DNA of 64,000 nt from contig CAVSCI010000005.1 of NCBI GenBank assembly GCA_963726365.1, positions 86,929 through 150,928 of the forward strand, in the 5' to 3' direction. The number at the start of each line of letters is the position of its first letter. The stretch's first letter is position 1. Below, one piece after another: positions 26,389 to 35,676 of the stretch. The notes beneath the pieces were generated by a model, which saw only the letters and a list, made by a program, of their open reading frames with translations, made no database searches and was not told the origin of the DNA. The DNA comes from JAABQG01 sp963726365 (GTDB lineage: Bacteria; Pseudomonadota; Gammaproteobacteria; Burkholderiales; Burkholderiaceae_C). A program made the position numbers and the translations under genes.

Positions 26389-27320
26389 GTGAACGACCCT
26401 CTCACCAGGCTTCCCCCCGACATCACCGTCTTCGAGCGCGGCTGGCTCTCGTCGAACAACATCCTGCTGCGTGGCGCACAGTCCACGGCGCTCATCGACA
26501 GCGGCTACGCTTCGCATGCGGCGCAGACCGTCGCGCTGGTGCATGCGGCGCTGGGCGGGCGAGCGCTCGACCTGCTGGTCAACACCCACCTGCACAGCGA
26601 CCACTGCGGCGGCAACGCGGCACTGCAGGCCGCCTGGCCCGCGATGCAGACCGCCATCCCGCCCGGCCTCGCACCCCATGTCAGTGCCTGGGACCCGGTG
26701 GCGCTGACCTACGCGCCGACCGGGCAGAGCTGCCCGCAGTTCCGCTTCGAGGCGCTGCTGCAGCCCGGCAGCGAAATCCGGCTGGGCGACAGGCCGTGGC
26801 AGATCCACGCGGCACCCGGGCACGACACCCATTCGGTGATCCTGTTCGAGCCGGCCGGAGCGCATCCTGGTCTCGGCCGACGCGCTGTGGGAGCGCGGCT
26901 TCGGCGTGGTGTTCCCCGAGCTGGAGGGCGACGACGCGTTCGACGAGCTGGGCGAGACCCTGGACCTGATCGAGTCGCTGGCCCCCGCCACCGTGATCCC
27001 GGGGCACGGCGCGGTCTTCACCGATGTGGACGGGCCATCGCCTTCGCGCGCGAGCGCCTGAACGGCTTTCTGGCGAACCCGGCCAAGCACACCCGGCACG
27101 CGGCCAAGGTGCTGCTGAAGTTCAAGCTGCTCGAGGTGCAGCAGCCTGAACTATGCCGCTTTCATTGCCTGGGCGCAGGCCACGCCCGTACTTCCACATG
27201 ATGTTCCAGCGGCATCTTTCCGGGCCGGATTTTGGGCTGTGGATCGACGAGCTGACTGCGGAACTGGTGCGCAGCGGTGCCGCTAGGCGCGACGGGTTGA
27301 CGATCCGCAATGCGGGGTGA
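26389..27320 (+). pseudogene. MBL-fold metallo-hydrolase, frameshifted as read
   Basis: A metallo-beta-lactamase-fold hydrolase of about 305 residues after correction, split over frames by four single-base indels near 26857, 27030, 27145 and 27188. All metal motifs survive: NTHLHSDHCGGN, APGHDTHS, VSADALWERGFG (second frame) and IPGHGAVF. The C-terminus reads FGLWIDELTAELVRSG and stops at 27318. Three indels are one extra base and one is a lost G in a run. Because every segment between indels is conserved, sequence error is likelier than true decay. Confidence 0.75.
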
Positions 27321-27338
27321 GAGGTTGTTAGCCCCATG

Positions 27339-27372
27339 GAAACGGCGCCTGCGGGCGCCGTTTCGACTTTTG
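27339..27372 (+). terminator. intrinsic terminator after the MBL gene
   Basis: GAAACGGCGCC (27339-27349) pairs perfectly with GGCGCCGTTTC (27354-27364) over a TGCG tetraloop, followed by GACTTTTG. Eleven base pairs, 18 bases past the stop. Confidence 0.8.
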
Positions 27373-27378
27373 TTGCGC

Positions 27379-27436
27379 TTTTCAAGCCAAAATGGCCTGA
27401 TCCCACCGTCGATCGGTCATAATTCGCTATGAATTC
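27379..27436 (-). repeat. dispersed AT-rich repeat, copy 4
   Basis: On the minus strand: ATTCATAGCGAATTATG, then GACGGTGGGATCAGGCCATT, then GGCTTGAAAA. It sits between the terminator and the small lipoprotein stop. Confidence 0.65.
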
Positions 27437-27463
27437 AGGATTGATTTGCATGCCCGCCCGGCC

Positions 27464-27610
27464 TCATTGGCCAGCTTTCGAATACATCTCGATCTGACAT
27501 TGCATGGACCCACGGCCGTACGTGGCGCAATCGGATGGGCCGGTGACGGGAGGATTGGACGCGCACGCTGCGAGCGAGAGCAGCAAACAAGCGCTGAGCA
27601 CTCTGATCAT
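27464..27610 (-). CDS. small putative lipoprotein
   Basis: A 48-residue exported protein: MIRVLSACLLLSLAAC gives a short signal peptide and lipobox LAAC with the lipidated Cys at residue 16, leaving a mature tail of about 33 residues with two further cysteines (DCATYGRGSMQCQIEMY). AAGGAG ends eight bases before the ATG. Entericidin-sized lipoproteins of this kind are common; function unknown. The 27611-27846 gap behind it shows nothing convincing. Confidence 0.65.
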   Translation of the reverse strand: MIRVLSACLLLSLAACASNPPVTGPSDCATYGRGSMQCQIEMYSKAGQ

Positions 27611-27846
27611 GTTCGCTCCTTTCGGTAGGGAGAAGCCGGTGGTGAATGGGCTTTTGTTCCTTTTCATTGTAGGGCGGTCATCCCGCCCATCCATCACCAT
27701 CCGGCCAGTCGACAGACACGCTTGAAGAGACCATGACAGCACCTGTACTGCCACCAGGACTGCAGCCCGCTTGCGGGGCACGCGGACAGCTGCCGAACCA
27801 GTGGCAATCCGCGCAACCCGCCGACAGGCTCAGGGAAAACGGCGCA

Positions 27847-30073
27847 TCAAGCCCCCGTCTTCACCTTCAGCCGCCACGCATGCAGCAGCGGCTCGGTGTA
27901 GCCGCTGGGCTGGGCCAGGCCCTTGAAGACCAGGTCGCTGGCGGCCTGGAAGGCGGCGCCGTCGGGGTTGGCGGCCATCGGCTTGTAGGCCGGGTCGCCG
28001 GCGTTCTGCTTGTCCACCACCTTGGCCATGCGCTTGAGCGTTGACTTGACCTGCGCCTTGGTCACCACGCCATGCTGGATCCAGTTGGCCATGTGCTGGC
28101 TGCTGATGCGCAGCGTGGCGCGGTCTTCCATCAGGCCCACGTTGTGGATGTCGGGCACCTTGGAGCAGCCCACGCCCTGGTCCACCCAGCGCACCACGTA
28201 GCCCAGGATGCCCTGGGCGTTGTTGTCCAGCTCCTGGCGCTTCTCGTCATCGCTCCACTTCGGCGTCTTGACCACGGGGATGGTCAGCAGGCCGGTCAGG
28301 ATGGCCTCGCGCTCGGCGTCCACGTTGGTCTTCTCCAGTTCCTTCTGCACCTTGAACACGTCGACCTGGTGGTAGTGCAGCGCGTGCAGGGTGGCGGCGG
28401 TGGGGCTGGGCACCCAGGCGGTGTTGGCGCCGGCCTTGGGGTGGCCGATTTTGAGCTTCAGCATGTCGGCCATCAGGTCGGGCATGGCCCACATGCCCTT
28501 GCCGATCTGGGCCCGTCCGCGCAGGCCGCACTCCAGGCCCACCAGCACGTTGCTCTTCTCGTAGGCCTGGATCCAGGCGCTGGACTTCATGTCGCCCTTG
28601 CGCATCATCGCGCCGGCATGCATGGCGGTGTGCATCTCGTCGCCGGTGCGGTCCAGGAAGCCGGTGTTGATGAAGGCCACGCGGCTCTTGGCGGCGGCGA
28701 TGCAGGCCTTCAGGTTGACGCTGGTGCGGCGCTCCTCGTCCATGATGCCGAGCTTGACGGTGCTGTCGGGCAGGCCCAGCACCTGCTCCACGCGGCCAAA
28801 CAGTTCACCGGCAAAGGCCACCTCGGCCGGGCCGTGCATCTTGGGCTTGACGATGTAGACGCTGCCACGGCGGGTGTTGCGGATGCCGTTCTGGCCATTG
28901 CCCTTGAGGTCGTGCAGCGCGATGGTGGTGGTGACCACGGCGTCCAGGATGCCTTCGGGGATCTCGCGCACGGTGCCCTGCGCGTCCGTCCAGAGGATGG
29001 CCGGGTTGGTCATCAGGTGGCCCACGTTGCGCACGAACAGCAGCGAGCGGCCGTGCAGGGCCACGTCCTCGCCGCGCGGGCCGGTGTACTGGCGATCAGG
29101 GTTCAGGCCGCGCTTGAAGGTCTTGACGCCACCTTTCCCGTCCGATTTCGTGACGTCTTCGGTCAGCGTGCCCTTCAGGATGCCCAGCCAGTTGCTGTAG
29201 GCCAGCACCTTGTCGGCCGCGTCCACCACGGCCACCGAGTCTTCCAGGTCCAGGATGGTGGACAGGGCCGACTCCAGCACCAGGTCGGCCACGCCGGCCG
29301 GATCGGTCTTGCCGATGGGGTGCGCCTTGTTGATGATGATGTCCATGTGCAGGCCGTGGTGCGACAGCAGCACCGACGAAGGGGCGCCCATCTCGCCCTG
29401 GAAGCCGACGAACTGGGCGGGGTTCTTCAGGCCCTCGGTCTTGCCATTGGCCAGAGTCACGGCGAGCTGGTTGTCGATGACGGCGTAGGCCACCGAGTCC
29501 ATGTGCGAGCCCTTCTTGAGCGGCACGCAGCGGTCCAGCACATGGCGCGCGTATTCGATGACCTTGTCGCCGCGCTTTTCGTTGTAGCCCGGGCCCTTCT
29601 CGCAGCCGTCGGCCTCGGAGATGGCGTCGGTGCCGTACAAAGCGTCGTACAGGCTGCCCCAGCGGGCGTTGGCGGCGTTCAGCGCATAACGGGCATTGGT
29701 GATGGGCACCACCAGCTGCGGGCCGGCCTGCAGGGCGAGTTCGGCGTCCACGTTCTTCGTGGTGGCCCGGACCTTCTCGGGCACCGGCACCAGGTAGCCG
29801 ATCTTTTCCAGGAACTTGGCGGTAAGCCTTCATGCCGCGCGCACCGGCGATGGGGCCGGGGTTGGCCTTGTGCCAGGCGTCCAGCTCCGTCTGCAGGCGG
29901 TCGCGCTCGGCCAGCAGGGCGATGTTCTTCGGGGCCAGGTCGGCCACGAGGGCGTCGAAGCCTTTCCAGAAGCTGGCGCTGTCGACGCCGGTGCCGGGCA
30001 GCACCTGGTTTTCAATGAACTGGTGCAGCTCGGTGGCGACTTGCAGGCGGTGCGCTTGGGTGCGTTCGGTCAT
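27847..30073 (-). pseudogene. glcB: malate synthase G, one frameshift as read
   Basis: Glyoxylate plus acetyl-CoA to malate; G isoform of about 740 residues. The N-terminal 80 residues (MTERTQAHRLQVATELHQFIENQVLPGTG) and the remaining 647 are in different frames because of one extra base near 29826: KAY|AKFLEKIGYLVPVPEKVRATTKNVD. Family segments include GFQGEMGAPSSVLLSHHGLH, SALSTILDLEDSVAVVDAADK, RNTRRGSVYIVKPKMHGPAEV and the C-terminal HNVGLMEDRATLRISSQH. With a single indel in a complete enzyme, error is the simplest reading. It lies 47 bases after the HAD gene in the same direction. Confidence 0.9.
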
Positions 30074-30120
30074 GGTGTGAAACCTCAGGAAGAATGGAAA
30101 GGAAGAAGTCTGACGCGTCG

Positions 30121-30888
30121 TCAGGCCGGGAAAAAATCAAGCACGGCGGCCAGCGACGCGGCCGTGCGGGTGGGTTGTGTGCCGAGCTCCTCGAAAGGCA
30201 GGCCGGCGCGGTTCACCCACAGCGTGGTGTAGCCGTACCAGGCAGCGCCCAACGCGTCCCAGCTGTTGCTGCTGACGAAGACGATTTTCTCCGGGGGGGC
30301 TCCGATGGCATGCACGCCGAGCCCGTAGGCCTCGGGGTGGGTCTTGTAGTGGCGCACCCGGTCCACGCTGATGACGTGGTCGAGCAGCTCGGCCAGACCG
30401 GCGTGGCGCACCACGGCGCCCAGCATGTCGGGGTCGCCGTTGCTCAGGATGCCGGTGGGGATGCCCCGCGCCTTCAGGGCCGCCAGCACCTCGCGGGCAT
30501 CGGCAAAGGCGTCCAGCTGGCGGTACTGGGCCATCAATCGGTCCACTTTGGCATCAAATTCGGCCTTGTCCATCGTCAAATGGTCGTTGTTTGCTATTCT
30601 TTTGATGGCATAGACCAATGCCGCGCGCGTCAGTTCACCAAACGGCCGGTAGAACGGCGGGCTGCTGTCGGGCGAGCCCAGCTGGCCGTAACGCCGGCTG
30701 GTGGTCACCAGCCGGGTGTATTCGATCTGCTTGTCGCGCCAGAGCAGGCTCAGCGCCTGGCCGTGGCCGGGAAAAAGCTGCTCGGCCAGCTGGGCCACGC
30801 TGTAGACATCGAACAGCGTGCCGTAGGCGTCGAACAGCACCGCGCGGGGCGTGGCGCCATTCAATGCGGGATTCAGGGAATTTGCCAT
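30121..30888 (-). CDS. haloacid dehalogenase type II (HAD superfamily)
   Basis: Protein of 255 residues like L-2-haloacid dehalogenases: nucleophile motif LFDAYGTLFDVYSV, motif II ILSNGDPDML, Lys in HYKTHPEAYGLG and motif III VFVSSNSWDALGAAWYGY. The segment YAIKRIANNDHLTMDKAEFDAKV (about residues 93-115) is encoded by a copy of the dispersed repeat. It precedes malate synthase; 2-haloacid products (glycolate/glyoxylate) would feed that enzyme, a plausible but unproven link. Confidence 0.88.
   Translation of the reverse strand: MANSLNPALNGATPRAVLFDAYGTLFDVYSVAQLAEQLFPGHGQALSLLWRDKQIEYTRLVTTSRRYGQLGSPDSSPPFYRPFGELTRAALVYAIKRIANNDHLTMDKAEFDAKVDRLMAQYRQLDAFADAREVLAALKARGIPTGILSNGDPDMLGAVVRHAGLAELLDHVISVDRVRHYKTHPEAYGLGVHAIGAPPEKIVFVSSNSWDALGAAWYGYTTLWVNRAGLPFEELGTQPTRTAASLAAVLDFFPA
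30547..30610 (-). repeat. dispersed AT-rich repeat, copy 5, inside the HAD gene
   Basis: On the minus strand: ATCAAAAGAATAGC, then TTTGACGATGGACAAGGCCG, then AATTTGATGCCAAA. Block order matches the intergenic copies; the open reading frame continues through it. Confidence 0.6.
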
Positions 30889-30935
30889 GTCCGTACTTTA
30901 TTCGATACACCACCGACGATTAAGAAGGGAAATTG

Positions 30936-30955
30936 TTCTTGATCAGTGACAAGAA
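30936..30955. promoter_or_regulatory. inverted repeat in the divergent gap
   Basis: TTCTTG and CAAGAA separated by eight bases, between the divergent HAD/glcB and CoA-transferase genes. Size and place suit a dimeric regulator site, but no regulator gene is adjacent and I see no strong promoter around it. Confidence 0.35.
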
Positions 30956-31084
30956 TTGATGTAATTCGCGCTTCCCCTCCGGGGCGTTGGCGGCCCGTGA
31001 CGGGTCCGACCACTCCGTTCAACCCGATTGCCTTTTTCCCGGCCGCATGTAGGCTCGGGGGCGTCGCTTCTCCCAGAACTCACC

Positions 31085-33055
31085 ATGCCCGCCCTGATCC
31101 AGTCGCACTCCGCCAGTCCCAGCCCCTACAAAAACAAGATCGTCAGCGCCGCTGAAGCCGTGCAACTGATCCACGACGGCGATACCGTGGCCACCGGCGG
31201 CTTTGTCGGCATCGGCTTTGCCGAGGCGATCGCCGTGGCGCTGGAAGAGCGTTTCGAGCAGACCGCGTCGCCGCGCGACCTGACACTGGTCTACGCCGCC
31301 GGCCAGGGCGACGGCAAGAACCGAGGTCTCAACCACCTGGGCCACGCCGGCCTGCTGAAGCGGGTGATCGGCGGCCACTGGGGCCTGGTGCCCAAGGTGC
31401 AGAAGCTCGCGGTGGACAACCTGATCGAGGCCTGGAACCTGCCGCAGGGCGTGATCACGCATCTGTTTCGCGACATCGCCGCCGGCAAGCCCGGCACGCT
31501 CACGCGCGTCGGGCTGGACACCTTCGTCGACCCGCGCCATGGCGGTGGCAAGCTCAACGCGCGCACCACCGAGGACCTGGTGCGCGTGATGCCCATCGAC
31601 GGCGAGGACTACCTGTTCTACAAGGCGTTCCCGATCAAGGTGGGCATCATTCGCGCCACCACGGCCGACGCCGACGGCAACCTGACCATGGAGCGCGAAG
31701 CCCTGACGCTGGAGGCGCTGGCGATTGCGATGGCCGCGCGCAATTCGGGCGGCGTGGTGATCGCGCAGGTCGAGCGCATTGCCGAGCGCGGCACGCTGCA
31801 CCCGCGCCAGGTCAAGGTGCCCGGCGTGCTGGTCGATGCGGTGGTGGTGGCCATCGACCCGGCGCACCACCAGCAGACCTTTGCCGAGCCCTACAACCCG
31901 GCGTTCTCGGCCGAGATCCGCGTGCCGATGGACAGCGTGCTGCCGATGGGTCTGGGCGACCGCAAGATCATCGCGCGCCGTGCCGCACTGGAACTGCGCC
32001 CGCACCAGGTGGTGAACCTGGGCATCGGCATGCCCGAGGGCGTGGCCAGCGTCGCGGCGGAGGAACGCATCATCGACCTGGTCACGCTGACGGCCGAGCC
32101 CGGTGTGGTGGGTGGTATTCCGGCGGGCGGGCTGAATTTCGGCGCGGCGGTGAATCCGCAGGCCATCATCGACCAGCCGAGCCAGTTCGACTTCTACGAC
32201 GGCGGCGGGCTCGACATCGCCATCCTGGGACTGGCGCAAGCCGACCAGCACGGCAATCTCAACGTCAGCAAGTTCGGCACGCGCCTGGCCGGAGCGGGCG
32301 GCTTCATCAACATCAGCCAGAACGCGCGCACCGTGGTCTTCGTCGGCACCTTCACCGCCGGTGCGCTGGAAGTGCGCTGCGAGGACGGCCAGCTGCGCAT
32401 CACGCACGAGGGGGGTGCGCGCAAGTTCGTGCGCGAGGTGGAGCACCGCACTTTCAGCGGCGCGGAAGCCCTGCGGCGCGGCCAGCGCGTGCTGTATGTG
32501 ACCGAGCGCTGTGTGTTCCAGCTGGTGCTGGCCGCGCCCGAAGCCGGCCGCCCGGTGGCCGAGGGCACCCAGGCGGCCGTGCGCGGCGAACTGGAGCTCA
32601 TCGAACTGGCGCCCGGTATCGACCTGCAACGCGATGTGCTGGCGCACATGGCGTTTGCGCCGCGCATCAGCCCTGACCTGCAGGTCATGGATGCGCGCCT
32701 GTTCATGGACGAGGTGATGGGCCTGCGCGAGCAACTGCTCAGCCGCCCGCTCGCGCAACGCTACGAGCTGGACGCCGCCCGGCGCATGCTCTACATCGAC
32801 TTCTCCGGCCTGCAGATCAACGCCCCGAGTGTCATCACGGCCATCGATGCGACGGCGCGCACACTGCTCGTGCCGTTCGGCGAGCGCGTGGACGTGGTGG
32901 TGAACTACGACCATTTCGGCATTGCCCCCGAACTGCTGGACGAATACTCGGTCATGGTGCGGCGTCTGGCGGCCGATTTTTACGGCCGCGTGACGCGCTA
33001 CGGCACCACGGGCTTCCTCAAATCGCGGCTGTCGGGAACCCAGGAAACATCCTGA
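31085..33055 (+). CDS. acetate/propionate CoA-transferase family with C-terminal extension
   Basis: Fused alpha-beta family I CoA-transferase of 656 residues. The alpha half has DTVATGGFVGIGFAEAIAVALEERF and the beta half NLGIGMPEGVASVAAEE, with the expected catalytic Glu region, and GAGGFINISQNARTVVFVGTF. Propionate CoA-transferases are about 520 residues; here a further ~120 (MDARLFMDEVMGLREQ to KSRLSGTQETS) are added, including MLYIDFSGLQI, which resembles an acylase-like or STAS-like strand but is not assigned. Start at 31085 fits the family N-terminus (YKNKIVSAAEAVQLI). Confidence 0.88.
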   Translation: MPALIQSHSASPSPYKNKIVSAAEAVQLIHDGDTVATGGFVGIGFAEAIAVALEERFEQTASPRDLTLVYAAGQGDGKNRGLNHLGHAGLLKRVIGGHWGLVPKVQKLAVDNLIEAWNLPQGVITHLFRDIAAGKPGTLTRVGLDTFVDPRHGGGKLNARTTEDLVRVMPIDGEDYLFYKAFPIKVGIIRATTADADGNLTMEREALTLEALAIAMAARNSGGVVIAQVERIAERGTLHPRQVKVPGVLVDAVVVAIDPAHHQQTFAEPYNPAFSAEIRVPMDSVLPMGLGDRKIIARRAALELRPHQVVNLGIGMPEGVASVAAEERIIDLVTLTAEPGVVGGIPAGGLNFGAAVNPQAIIDQPSQFDFYDGGGLDIAILGLAQADQHGNLNVSKFGTRLAGAGGFINISQNARTVVFVGTFTAGALEVRCEDGQLRITHEGGARKFVREVEHRTFSGAEALRRGQRVLYVTERCVFQLVLAAPEAGRPVAEGTQAAVRGELELIELAPGIDLQRDVLAHMAFAPRISPDLQVMDARLFMDEVMGLREQLLSRPLAQRYELDAARRMLYIDFSGLQINAPSVITAIDATARTLLVPFGERVDVVVNYDHFGIAPELLDEYSVMVRRLAADFYGRVTRYGTTGFLKSRLSGTQETS

Positions 33056-33147
33056 ACTCGAGCCAGGAAGCGGCTGACAAGACGTTGTGCCAGTTTTCAC
33101 GCATTTCCTTGGACTTGTATTGACGCCGGTCAAAGATACAGGCGGGG

Positions 33148-33159
33148 GTATTCCAATAC
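33148..33159. promoter_or_regulatory. palindrome upstream of YeeE/YedE pair
   Basis: GTATTCCAATAC, 5-bp arms with a 2-bp centre, about 60 bases before the first permease. It could be an ArsR-type (BigR/SqrR) operator by position; no such regulator is in the window. Confidence 0.35.
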
Positions 33160-33219
33160 ACTGAATTCACGGTCTGTCCAGGCTGCATGAAAAATCAAAT
33201 GATTGGAAAGGCTTCCACC

Positions 33220-33750
33220 ATGAACACCGCGTCCACCGACGGCCAGCGTACCGTCAAACCGTTTTGGCCCTCTCTGGCTGCCGGTATTGCACTCGGGCTC
33301 GTTTTGTTGCTCACGTTTCTTATATCGGGGCATGGCCTGGGCGCCAGCGGTGCCTTCACCGATGTGGTTGCTGGGACGGGCTTGACGCTGGCCCCTGAGG
33401 CGACCAAGGCCAACACCTACCTGGGCCCCAAGGTGGCCGATGGCAACCCGATCGGTTCATGGATGACCTGGGAAGTCCTTGGCGTGTTCATCGGCGCTCT
33501 GGTTGCAGCTTTCATGGCCGGACGCTTTCGTGTGCAGCTCGATGGTTCGCGCAGCGTCGGTACACCGCAACGTCTTGTCAGGGCGTTGGCGGGTGGTTTG
33601 CTGGCGGGGTTTGGGGCGCGGGTGGCCGGGGGTTGCACCAGCGGGCTGGGCCTGTCTGGCGCGGCAGCGCTGGGCATCGCCGCATTTGTGTTTCTGGCCG
33701 TGTTTTTCGCGACGGGGCTGATCGTCAGCCGCTTCGTGCGAGGAGTCTGA
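33220..33750 (+). CDS. YeeE/YedE family permease, N-terminal-half type
   Basis: Inner-membrane protein of about 176 residues with roughly four helices and the conserved GARVAGGCTSGLGLSGAA, whose Cys lines the path for thiosulfate-like substrates in the YeeE family. GGAAAGG lies eight bases before ATG 33220; an ATG 33 bases earlier (33187) is possible. Its second half partner starts two bases after the stop, so together they resemble one split full-length YeeE. Confidence 0.88.
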   Translation: MNTASTDGQRTVKPFWPSLAAGIALGLVLLLTFLISGHGLGASGAFTDVVAGTGLTLAPEATKANTYLGPKVADGNPIGSWMTWEVLGVFIGALVAAFMAGRFRVQLDGSRSVGTPQRLVRALAGGLLAGFGARVAGGCTSGLGLSGAAALGIAAFVFLAVFFATGLIVSRFVRGV

Positions 33751-33751
33751 G

Positions 33752-34354
33752 ATGTTCCCCCTTCATAGCAATGGCATGATTTCCGGTCTGGTTTGCGGCA
33801 TCCTGTTTGGTTTCATTCTGGAGAACGCCGGTTTTGGCAGCCCGCAAAAACTGACCGCCCAGTTCAAACTGACCGACTGGTCGGTTTTCAAGGTCATGTT
33901 CACGGCCATCGTGGTGGCCGCGTTGGGTCTCTGGCTCCTTCGTGTCGCCGGGCTGCTGAAGCCAGACTCCGTGGCCGTGCCGCAGGCCTTGGTCATGGCG
34001 TCGGCCGTGGGTGGCGTGCTGTTGGGCGCGGGCTTTGCCATTGGCGGCTATTGTCCTGGCACCTCGCTGGCGGGCCTGGCCTCGGGCCGCCTCGACGCGT
34101 TGGTGTTCATGGTTGGCTTGCTGGTCGGCACGACGGCGTTCGTGGGTCTGTACGGACCCGCGATCGGCACGATGATGGCGATGGGCGCGATCATCGACGG
34201 GGACACGTTCACAGATGCTTATGGCATCGCCGAGCCGGTCGTACTGGCCGTGCTGGTCCTCTTCCTCGTGGCCGTGTACTACCTTGGCGGGTGGTTCGAG
34301 CGCCGCGGCTCGGGCCCTGTCACGGCGCAACAGGCGGTCGCGGGCGCGCAATGA
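33752..34354 (+). CDS. YeeE/YedE family permease, C-terminal-half type
   Basis: A 200-residue membrane protein with about five helices. It begins with ISGLVCGILFGFILENAGFG and carries GFAIGGYCPGTSLAGLASGRLD, the second Cys signature of the family. It pairs with the preceding gene for uptake or export of a reduced sulfur compound. In many bacteria such pairs travel with rhodaneses and persulfide dioxygenases; here those lie 8-12 kb away. Confidence 0.88.
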   Translation: MFPLHSNGMISGLVCGILFGFILENAGFGSPQKLTAQFKLTDWSVFKVMFTAIVVAALGLWLLRVAGLLKPDSVAVPQALVMASAVGGVLLGAGFAIGGYCPGTSLAGLASGRLDALVFMVGLLVGTTAFVGLYGPAIGTMMAMGAIIDGDTFTDAYGIAEPVVLAVLVLFLVAVYYLGGWFERRGSGPVTAQQAVAGAQ

Positions 34355-34450
34355 AGTGAATCGGGGCGCGTCGACTGCCCGATCTTTCTTTGGCGCGGGG
34401 CTCGGCCCCGTCAGGCGCAGTCCTGCTCCTGGCGCTATTCCCCGTCGGGT

Positions 34451-35500
34451 TCAACGAATGACGTTCCGCAGGGCTGTCTCATAAAGTGCAAGGATCGCGG
34501 CGTTGCCAAGCGGCCAGCGATCGAGCGCAGTGGAATCCTGCTGATAGACCCGGTCGAGAAAGGCCAGCGCCAACTGCCGGGTCGCGATCTTCACCCGGGG
34601 ATTGAGCGTGACGCCACCGGTGCCTGCACGGTCGGTAAAGATGCTGTGCGAACCGTCCTTGAATACCGCCAGCACCTTTTGCGAGCGCTTGTCAGTCCCC
34701 GTTGCGTTGTACAAGGACACCCGGTCCTCGTAGGCGGAAAAGTACCCGGGAATCTGGATGTTGTCCCCCGTCGCCGTAATGTGGAGTGTGGGCACCTCAA
34801 TGCCCGAGAGTATCTTTGCCGGGTCGCCGAGTCGGTAAAACGGGGGGGCCGAAAGCAGGATGGCTGAAGAAATCCGTGGATCACGAAGCTCCAGAACCTT
34901 TCCATTGGCCTCAATCCTGGCGCCCGCAAGCAGCATGGTCGTGTTGGCGCCATAGGAGTGCCCTGCGGCTGCGATTCGACTGGCGTCAATCAAGGCGCCT
35001 TCCTGCCCCGACAGCACCTGGTCAAGTGCAAACTTCATGTCCTGGACCCGGCTCAGCGCCTCGCCTTCCTGGGCCGCCTCGGAAAGCCGTCCCACCAGGC
35101 CCAGCGGATTGCCAAACCAGATCTGGCGGTCGCTCCCGACGTGCTGAACATGCAGGCTCGCATAGCCGTGCGCGGCAAAGTACCCACCCAGGTAGCTGTA
35201 GCCCTCGCGGGAGCCACCGATCCCATGCGAGAAAAGGATCAGGGGCATGGACTTCGCCCTTGCCTCCTTTGCAGGCAGATAGAGTTTTGCGGGAACACGG
35301 CGATTTCTGGTGCTGTCCGTCCAGTCAAAGGTCCGGGTTGCAAACAACGATGCGTCAACCGCAAGGCTTTCGACCGCGGCGGGTTCAAGGCCGGGGGTGT
35401 CTGGCGTCAGCCTGTCCGGCGCTTCACTGGAAAACGAGTTCGCCGCGACGAAGAGCGCCAGCGAGCCGATTGCGACAGTGAGTGCTTTTCCGGATTTCAT
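34451..35500 (-). CDS. exported alpha/beta hydrolase (dienelactone hydrolase/chlorophyllase-like)
   Basis: Secreted serine hydrolase of 349 residues: signal peptide MKSGKALTVAIGSLALFVAANSFSSEA, oxyanion strand MPLILFSHGIGGSREGY, nucleophile elbow AAAGHSYGANTTM (Ser), and a late His in FKDGSHSIFTD. ATG 35500 is preferred over an upstream TTG. Related proteins hydrolyse esters including chlorophyll-like or polyester substrates; the substrate cannot be told here. Confidence 0.82.
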   Translation of the reverse strand: MKSGKALTVAIGSLALFVAANSFSSEAPDRLTPDTPGLEPAAVESLAVDASLFATRTFDWTDSTRNRRVPAKLYLPAKEARAKSMPLILFSHGIGGSREGYSYLGGYFAAHGYASLHVQHVGSDRQIWFGNPLGLVGRLSEAAQEGEALSRVQDMKFALDQVLSGQEGALIDASRIAAAGHSYGANTTMLLAGARIEANGKVLELRDPRISSAILLSAPPFYRLGDPAKILSGIEVPTLHITATGDNIQIPGYFSAYEDRVSLYNATGTDKRSQKVLAVFKDGSHSIFTDRAGTGGVTLNPRVKIATRQLALAFLDRVYQQDSTALDRWPLGNAAILALYETALRNVIR

Positions 35501-35676
35501 CGGCAAGACCTTACTTGAATGCGCATAACCCGACAGGTGCTGCGTATTTCCAGCTCACAGCGCCGCCGCCATCACCGGGCGTCACAAAGGCGCTGAAGCG
35601 CCATGACTGGCCATGTTGCAACGTGATTGCTGACCTCGCCCGGAAGCCATTTCCCGCAGGCTCCTAAAATCCCCCG

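Noticed and set aside
33130..33333. Small minus-strand gene before the YeeE/YedE pair
   Set aside because: It overlaps the promoter region and first permease, and its translation shows no family resemblance.
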